A stretch of DNA of 64,000 nt from Actinomycetota bacterium (GTDB taxonomy: Bacteria > Actinomycetota > CADDZG01 > WHSQ01), in the NCBI GenBank assembly GCA_009379915.1, contig WHSV01000001.1, forward strand, positions 1 to 64,000, given 5' to 3'. The notes beneath the pieces are model-generated. The model saw only the letters and a list, made by a program, of their open reading frames with translations, was not told where the DNA came from and searched no databases. Positions 59,481 to 64,000 of the stretch are shown here, piece by piece. Position numbers and translations under genes: made by a program. Position 1 is the stretch's first letter. Every line of letters begins with the position of its first letter.

Positions 59481-60751
59481 TGCGAGTTGATTCCCACGGG
59501 CAGACCAAGCGACACACTGGTTCCCTTCCCCGGAACAGAAGAGATGTCGAAGGAGGCCCGTCCCCCGTAGAGCCGAATCAAACGCTCGTAGATGTTCGAG
59601 AGGGCGCTGATCTCGCCCCCGTTCATCGTCATCAAGGAAGACAGGCGCTCCGACTCGATACCAATGCCGTTGTCGACCACCTTGACGCGCAGCACGCCCC
59701 CGATGGGCTCCATGCGTGCCCGTAGTTCTACGAGCCCTCCATCCGGTCGCTGAGCGATCCCGTGCTTCACCGCGTTCTCGACCAGCGGCTGAATCGTCAG
59801 CACGGGAACCGGGAACGACAGGCATTGCGGGTCCACGTCGTACCGAATCCTGAGCCGGTCTCCGAAGCGAGCCTTCTCGAGGAACAAATAGGTGCGGACG
59901 AAGAAATACTCCTCACCAAATGGGGCCGCGTGGCCCGAATACTTCATCGCGTAGCGGAGGAAATCGCTGAGACGGACCAGCAAGCGACGCGCTTCCTCTG
60001 GATCCGTGCGCGCCTTCATCGAAATCGTATTGAGGGTGTTGAAGAGGAAATGGGGGTTGATCTGAGCTCGCAGCGCATCGAGCTTTGCGGTCTCCGCGAT
60101 CTGGGCCTCGCGGTGCGCCTGCGCCAGTTCAAGCTGAAGAGACAGCATGCCACCCAGACCCTTGGTGAGTTCGACCAACGAATCGTCGACCGTCCCGTCC
60201 GCACTCTCATAGACGGTCAGGGACCCCACCGGATGACCATCGCAAGACAGCGGAGACACGACCGCCCCGGTCAGCGGGCAATTTCCATTCCTATCGGGGG
60301 AACAACCGAGATGACGAGAGTCGCGCGTAACGAGGATCTGGTTGGACTCCATCGCCTTTCTCACCACCGGCGAGCGAACCTCATCGCCCGCCCGGTGATG
60401 ATCCGCGCCGGGGCCGGTGAATGCAAGAACTTGCTCGCGATCGGTTATCGCCACGGCCTCGAGGCGCATCACGTCGTGCAGCAACTGCACGGTTCTCGAG
60501 GCCGTGTCCTCATTCAGTCCGAGACGCATGTGCGGCAGGGTCTGCTCGACCAGCGACACCATGCGTCGCTGTGGCAATGCCTTGCCGGTGCGCAGGGATA
60601 CCGCGCGGACTCGCAAAGCGAGCAGGAGACCCGCGTTGGACCCCGCCACGATCATCACCACGGTCCAGGGCGAGGTGAGCTCGAGCTTCGCCAGCGCCGC
60701 AAGGGCGACCGACGCCCCTACCGCGAGGCTGAGTATCAGTGACACCATCAT
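59477..60751 (-). CDS. LytS-like sensor histidine kinase
   Basis: 424 residues. Two short N-terminal helices (LILSLAVGASVALAALA, WTVVMIVAGSNAGLLLALRV), then a GAF-like sensing domain (about 90-210, with TGAVVSPLSCDGHPVGSLTV) and a LytS-type kinase core: phospho-His in RAQINPHFLFNTLNTISM, N-box VENAVKHGIA, G-box KVVDNGIGI and PGKGTSVSLGLPVG. The GAF domain contains a cluster of Cys and His (HLGCSPDRNGNC) that might bind metal. It starts at the double ATG 60746-60751 overlapping the symporter stop and pairs with the regulator downstream. Confidence 0.94.
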   Translation of the reverse strand: MMVSLILSLAVGASVALAALAKLELTSPWTVVMIVAGSNAGLLLALRVRAVSLRTGKALPQRRMVSLVEQTLPHMRLGLNEDTASRTVQLLHDVMRLEAVAITDREQVLAFTGPGADHHRAGDEVRSPVVRKAMESNQILVTRDSRHLGCSPDRNGNCPLTGAVVSPLSCDGHPVGSLTVYESADGTVDDSLVELTKGLGGMLSLQLELAQAHREAQIAETAKLDALRAQINPHFLFNTLNTISMKARTDPEEARRLLVRLSDFLRYAMKYSGHAAPFGEEYFFVRTYLFLEKARFGDRLRIRYDVDPQCLSFPVPVLTIQPLVENAVKHGIAQRPDGGLVELRARMEPIGGVLRVKVVDNGIGIESERLSSLMTMNGGEISALSNIYERLIRLYGGRASFDISSVPGKGTSVSLGLPVGINSQ

Positions 60752-62544
60752 CCGATCTTCTCCTCCCGGGCCGCAAGCCTGATGAGAAGCGCCTGACGGC
60801 GTTCCGTAGCGGTGCCGTGAATCCGCAACCGCCATGACGGCGCGGCGGCGGGGACGACGTGGCGCAGAGACAGGATCACGGCGCCGGCGGCGGCCAGGGG
60901 TGCGGCGACCAAACTCGGAAAGTGACCCAGTTGCATCCACTCCGCCCAACCGAACTGCTGGGCCACGACCGCCAACGAGATGGCGCCCACGGACAGAACC
61001 GCTCCGATCGTCATGCCGGCGAGGACACCCCCGGCGGTCGTCCTTCGCCACCACACCGACAACAGGAAGACGGGAGTCAACGAGGATCCGGCGACGGCGA
61101 ACGCCCAAGTGACCATCAACGCCACGCCTGGTGCGTCCGCCCCGCCCATCACCGAGACCCCAATGCTCAACGAAGCCGCGACGATCGCCGTAAGCGACAC
61201 CGCGATACGCGCGAATCGGACTCGCCGGGCCTCGCTCGCTTCGGGGTTGATGAACTGCTCATAGACATCTCGTCCCCACGAAGTGGCCGCCGCAATCAAA
61301 AGTCCCGCGACCGTCGAGAAAACGGCCGCAAAGGCGGCCACGGAGACCAGCGTCAGCAATGGTGCGCCACCGGTTTCAGCCGCCAGAAAGAGCAGGGCCT
61401 TCTCGGGGACGCGCACCACGCCATCGATGAAGTCCGAGTTCGTCAAACCGCCGGGGAGGTAACCGGCGAGCTCCGAGCGGGCGGCCACGCCCAGAAGGAC
61501 GGCGAAGAAGTAGAAGACGGCTGCGAGCCCGAGGACCCAGACGGTCGATGCACGTGCGGCGCGACCTGAGGAGCTCGTGAAGTAGCGGTGCGTGATGTGC
61601 GGGAGTCCCGCCGTACCCAGTAACAGGGTGACGATCAGAGCCATCTGCTCGACGAACGTGAATCGGAATCCGGGTTCCATGAAGCGCAGGTCGCGCTCCG
61701 GGTGCATGCGGTTGCTCGCCGGAAGCAGCACGTCAACGCGCGCGGAACCCGATTCGAGCTCTTTCAGCACGGTGCCGTAACCCTGGGGGCTCATGACCGA
61801 TTGAGCCCGCTCGAGCAGCGCCGTTGGTCCGCCGTCGGGTGACATCAATCGAGATCGCGCCACAGAGGCCGAGAAGGTCAGCGGACCACGCGACGCATCC
61901 TCCACCGCCGAGGGATACGAGAAACCGGCGGCGATAACGACGAGGCCGAGGACGATGACCGTGAACAGTTTGAGGCCGAACTGCAGGGCCTGGTTCCAGG
62001 TCGTGCCCTTCATGCCGCCGACGACTGCCTGCAGGACGATGGCAGCGGTGGAGAGCACGATCCCCGTGGTGTAGGGCGACAGGGTTCCGAGACCGCGGCC
62101 GACGAAGACCTCCCAGATCAATCCCGCTCCGGCGAGTTGGGGAACCAGATAGAGAAGCACGATCAACTGGACGATGCAGACGGCCGTCAGTCGCACTCGG
62201 GTCGAGTCAAAACGTGTGGCTAGAAAGTCCGGAATCGAGAACTGCCCGGCGCGGCGAAACGGCGCGGCGAGAAAGAACAGGATGACGATGAAACCCGCGG
62301 TGAAGCCGGTCGCGAACCAAATGCCGTCCGCACCCGCGGCGTAGACGGCTCCTGCGACGCCCAGGAACGATGCGGCAGAGAAGTAGTCGCCGCAGATCGC
62401 GCAGGCGTTGAGAAAGGGTCCGACCTGGCGGCGAGCGAGATAGAAGTCCAGGGTCGTGAAGGTCGAACGTCGCACCGCCCAAGAGACCCCCAACATCGCT
62501 GCAATGAGCCCAAGAGTCGCAAGCAGCGAGCTCGGATCAGACAT
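60748..62544 (-). CDS. Sodium:solute symporter, cation acetate symporter type
   Basis: 598 residues from ATG 62544, which overlaps the end of the small partner gene by eight bases. Signatures: DFYLARRQVGPFLNACAICG, DYFSAASFLGVAGAVYAAGA, VGGMKGTTWNQALQFG and GTAGLPHITHRYFTSSSGRA, with the Na+-site Ser/Thr positions present. A 60-residue external loop after helix 7 (VARSRLMSPDGGPTALLERA) is long. By family it carries acetate, pyruvate or a similar acid. It is the second gene of a four-gene operon: small subunit, symporter, sensor, regulator. Confidence 0.93.
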   Translation of the reverse strand: MSDPSSLLATLGLIAAMLGVSWAVRRSTFTTLDFYLARRQVGPFLNACAICGDYFSAASFLGVAGAVYAAGADGIWFATGFTAGFIVILFFLAAPFRRAGQFSIPDFLATRFDSTRVRLTAVCIVQLIVLLYLVPQLAGAGLIWEVFVGRGLGTLSPYTTGIVLSTAAIVLQAVVGGMKGTTWNQALQFGLKLFTVIVLGLVVIAAGFSYPSAVEDASRGPLTFSASVARSRLMSPDGGPTALLERAQSVMSPQGYGTVLKELESGSARVDVLLPASNRMHPERDLRFMEPGFRFTFVEQMALIVTLLLGTAGLPHITHRYFTSSSGRAARASTVWVLGLAAVFYFFAVLLGVAARSELAGYLPGGLTNSDFIDGVVRVPEKALLFLAAETGGAPLLTLVSVAAFAAVFSTVAGLLIAAATSWGRDVYEQFINPEASEARRVRFARIAVSLTAIVAASLSIGVSVMGGADAPGVALMVTWAFAVAGSSLTPVFLLSVWWRRTTAGGVLAGMTIGAVLSVGAISLAVVAQQFGWAEWMQLGHFPSLVAAPLAAAGAVILSLRHVVPAAAPSWRLRIHGTATERRQALLIRLAAREEKIG

Positions 62545-62911
62545 CGTCCCACTCGAGGTCGTCATCCAGCCTGCCGAGCATCTCGTCCTCGCTCCGGTTG
62601 GCCACGCGGGTGTGGACCAGAGCGATCACAAGGAACGCTACGTTGAGCGCCACCGCGACGGTGATGAAGTTCAAGGTGAGCCCGCCCCAGACGGGTCGGC
62701 CGAACCACCAGGGGGCTCCGAGCGCAAGCAGGGGAACCGCCAGCAGCATCACCAGGACCACGAGCCCGTACTGAATCCCGATCCGTCGCAGCGTACGGAC
62801 CACGGCGTCGACCTCCTCGAGCGAGTCGAACTCCGCCTCGTCGAGACGAGAAACCACGGGCTTGGCGGGACCACGGGTCTCGTCGGACACCTCGAAGCGC
62901 ATAGCTGTCAC
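62537..62911 (-). CDS. DUF485-like small partner of the symporter
   Basis: Up to 124 residues from GTG 62911 (121 from ATG 62902). Two helices, IQYGLVVLVMLLAVPLLALG and TLNFITVAVALNVAFLVIAL, are followed by a basic-acidic tail VHTRVANRSEDEMLGRLDDD. The plan equals that of DUF485/YjcH and DUF4212 subunits of SSS transporters, although the sequence match to DUF485 is modest. It overlaps the symporter start by eight bases (ATGTCTGA), the tightest coupling in this operon. It probably stabilises or regulates the carrier. Confidence 0.8.
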   Translation of the reverse strand: MTAMRFEVSDETRGPAKPVVSRLDEAEFDSLEEVDAVVRTLRRIGIQYGLVVLVMLLAVPLLALGAPWWFGRPVWGGLTLNFITVAVALNVAFLVIALVHTRVANRSEDEMLGRLDDDLEWDDV

Positions 62912-63103
62912 GCCCTATCGGTCGCTGGGGCTAAAAGCCTACGACTCGTGACAACTTTTCCCAAACACCCCGCGACGCCTGGGGCGCGTTCTGGGCATCA
63001 CCTTGCGCGCCTCGAGCGGGCGGCGACCGGGGCAAGACCCCGCCCTCTTGCTGGAATCCAGTCCGCATCGCTTAGGCCCCCGGGTCGTGCCAAGATGCCC
63101 GCG

Positions 63104-63766
63104 ATGAACGAGCATGCTGCCGCTCCGCGTCCCCTCGAGGCCGTGATCTTCGATTGCGACGGACTCCTGCTCGACACGGAGACCCACTGGTCTGAGGCCG
63201 AGACCACGCTCTTCGCGCGCTACGGCAAGACCTTCGGCCGTGATCACAAACTTCGAATGATCGGATCGTCGTTGCAGGCGACGGGCGTGATCCTCGAGGA
63301 GCTCCTCGAACAACCGGGCCGGGCGGCAGAGATCAACACCGAGATGATCGAGCTCGTGGAAGAAGCGATGGTCGCCTCCGAGCCGATGCCGGGGGCCGCC
63401 GACCTGGTCGCCGAGTTGCGCGGCAGGGTTCCCGTTGCGCTGGCCTCGAACTCATGGCGGCGACTCATAACAGTTGCACTACACGCAGCGGAGCTGGCCG
63501 ACTCGTTCGACGTCGTTGTCTGCGGGGATGAGGTCGAGCACCCTAAACCGGCTCCGGACATCTACCTCGAGGCGACGCGACTGTTAGAGGTCGCTCCCGA
63601 GCGCACCATCGCCCTGGAGGACTCGCCCAACGGTGTCAGAGCGGCTCGAGCCGCAGGAATGTTCGTCATCGGCGTTCCATCCTTCGACGGCATCGAGTTG
63701 CCCGACGCACACTTCGTTGCCGACTCGCTGAAATCGAACGACGTGCGACGGGCTCTGAACCTTTAA
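63104..63766 (+). CDS. HAD-superfamily phosphatase/phosphomutase, beta-PGM-like
   Basis: 220 residues (ATG 63104; an ATG three codons earlier is also possible). The nucleophile motif VIFDCDGLLLDTE is intact with both Asp, followed by the alpha-helical cap (ARYGKTFGRDHKLRMIGSSL), motif II ASNSWRRL, the Lys in VEHPKPAPDIYLEAT and motif III LEDSPNGVRAARAAGM. These enzymes act on sugar phosphates or similar small phosphoesters in the cytoplasm. No sugar operon is near. Its stop overlaps the converging membrane gene by four bases. Confidence 0.93.
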   Translation: MNEHAAAPRPLEAVIFDCDGLLLDTETHWSEAETTLFARYGKTFGRDHKLRMIGSSLQATGVILEELLEQPGRAAEINTEMIELVEEAMVASEPMPGAADLVAELRGRVPVALASNSWRRLITVALHAAELADSFDVVVCGDEVEHPKPAPDIYLEATRLLEVAPERTIALEDSPNGVRAARAAGMFVIGVPSFDGIELPDAHFVADSLKSNDVRRALNL

Positions 63767-64000
63767 GGCTTCCCCTTCCTCGATCGGCCGAGCAACACGG
63801 CTGCGACCAGACCAGCAGAGCAAACGGCGAACGAGATACCAATAACGAGCGGTGCGTGTTCGTGCGCCGAATGGCCGAGGTAGGCGAATAGAAGAGTCTC
63901 TGGGATGACGCCCAGCGTGGTGGCCACCAGGAAGCGCTTGAAGCTGATCGATGTGAGTCCGGCTGCGTACGAGATCCCGTCGAAACTGATCCCAGGCACG
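63763..64000 (-). CDS. TVP38/DedA-type membrane protein, C-terminal part
   Basis: The gene runs off the right edge; about 79 residues are visible. The motif FDGISYAAGLTSISFKRFLV followed by ATTLGVIPETLLFAYLGHSA is the end of the SNARE-associated/TVP38 domain, which has its re-entrant loops here. One more helix (LVIGISFAVCSAGLVAAVLL) and a basic tail RSRKGKP close it. The family is linked to lipid scrambling or envelope maintenance. Overlaps the HAD gene stop by four bases. Confidence 0.8.
   Translation of the reverse strand, partial: VPGISFDGISYAAGLTSISFKRFLVATTLGVIPETLLFAYLGHSAHEHAPLVIGISFAVCSAGLVAAVLLGRSRKGKP

Overview
The window reads as one stretch of a high-GC chromosome (roughly 60-65% G+C by eye). 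It has dense genes on both strands, many GTG/TTG starts and Shine-Dalgarno sites of the GGAGG type. The gene families point to an uncultured member of the Actinomycetota: a GuaB3-type IMP dehydrogenase relative, a SARP/BTAD regulator, a membrane protein with the junction typical of actinobacterial DUF5667-like proteins, and many families common there (DUF998, DsrE, DUF1059, VOC, CHRD). I cannot name a genus. I saw no rRNA, tRNA, CRISPR array, transposase or integrated phage.

Layout. 0-9.3 kb is accessory: an M20 peptidase fragment, a VapBC pair, a SEC-C-tagged methionine aminopeptidase, a broken endonuclease V, a broken AraC regulator, small enzymes, then a lower-GC patch (6.0-8.6 kb) with an SRA-like/HNH type IV restriction candidate, two unknown small proteins, an unknown larger one and a NERD-domain protein. 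9.4-20.4 kb holds an SLC13/RCK transporter, a secreted beta-propeller protein, a MetE-like protein, secreted or lipid-anchored proteins and a DEAD-box helicase. 20.7-26 kb has a secreted six-hairpin glycosidase, an orphan phage/eCIS-type tail tube protein and a nitrogen module (amt, glnB, degraded winged-helix regulator). 26-37 kb contains a RES-domain toxin with an unusually large antitoxin, a class I amidotransferase, an ADP-ribosylglycohydrolase, a SARP regulator, a DsrE protein, an aldo/keto reductase and a PhoD-type phosphatase. 37.3-47.3 kb carries two drug-type ABC exporters (one led by a PadR regulator) flanking a polysaccharide flippase and guaA. 47.4-52.8 kb has a RibD-like reductase, a PrmC-like methyltransferase without its NPPY motif, an AlkD homologue with its active-site block deleted, a class V aminotransferase with an Lrp regulator, and guaB3. 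52.9-55 kb is a GDP-mannose 4,6-dehydratase split by a 339-residue intein. 55.3-64 kb holds a secreted transglycosylase, two sodium:solute symporter systems each with its own small subunit, one in an operon with a LytS/LytR-type two-component system, a HAD phosphatase and a DedA/TVP38-type membrane protein.

The most striking element is the gmd intein: Cys1, TxxH block B, His-Asn C-terminus and +1 Ser are all present, it sits inside the invariant NHE/SPRRG motif, and its LAGLIDADG endonuclease looks half-decayed.

A second theme is that about eight genes are interrupted by single-base indels or by in-frame stops that are each one plausible transition from a sense codon. Some (amt, the triple-insertion cupin) look more like assembly or read errors than decay, so gene inactivation in this window should not be taken at face value without read support.
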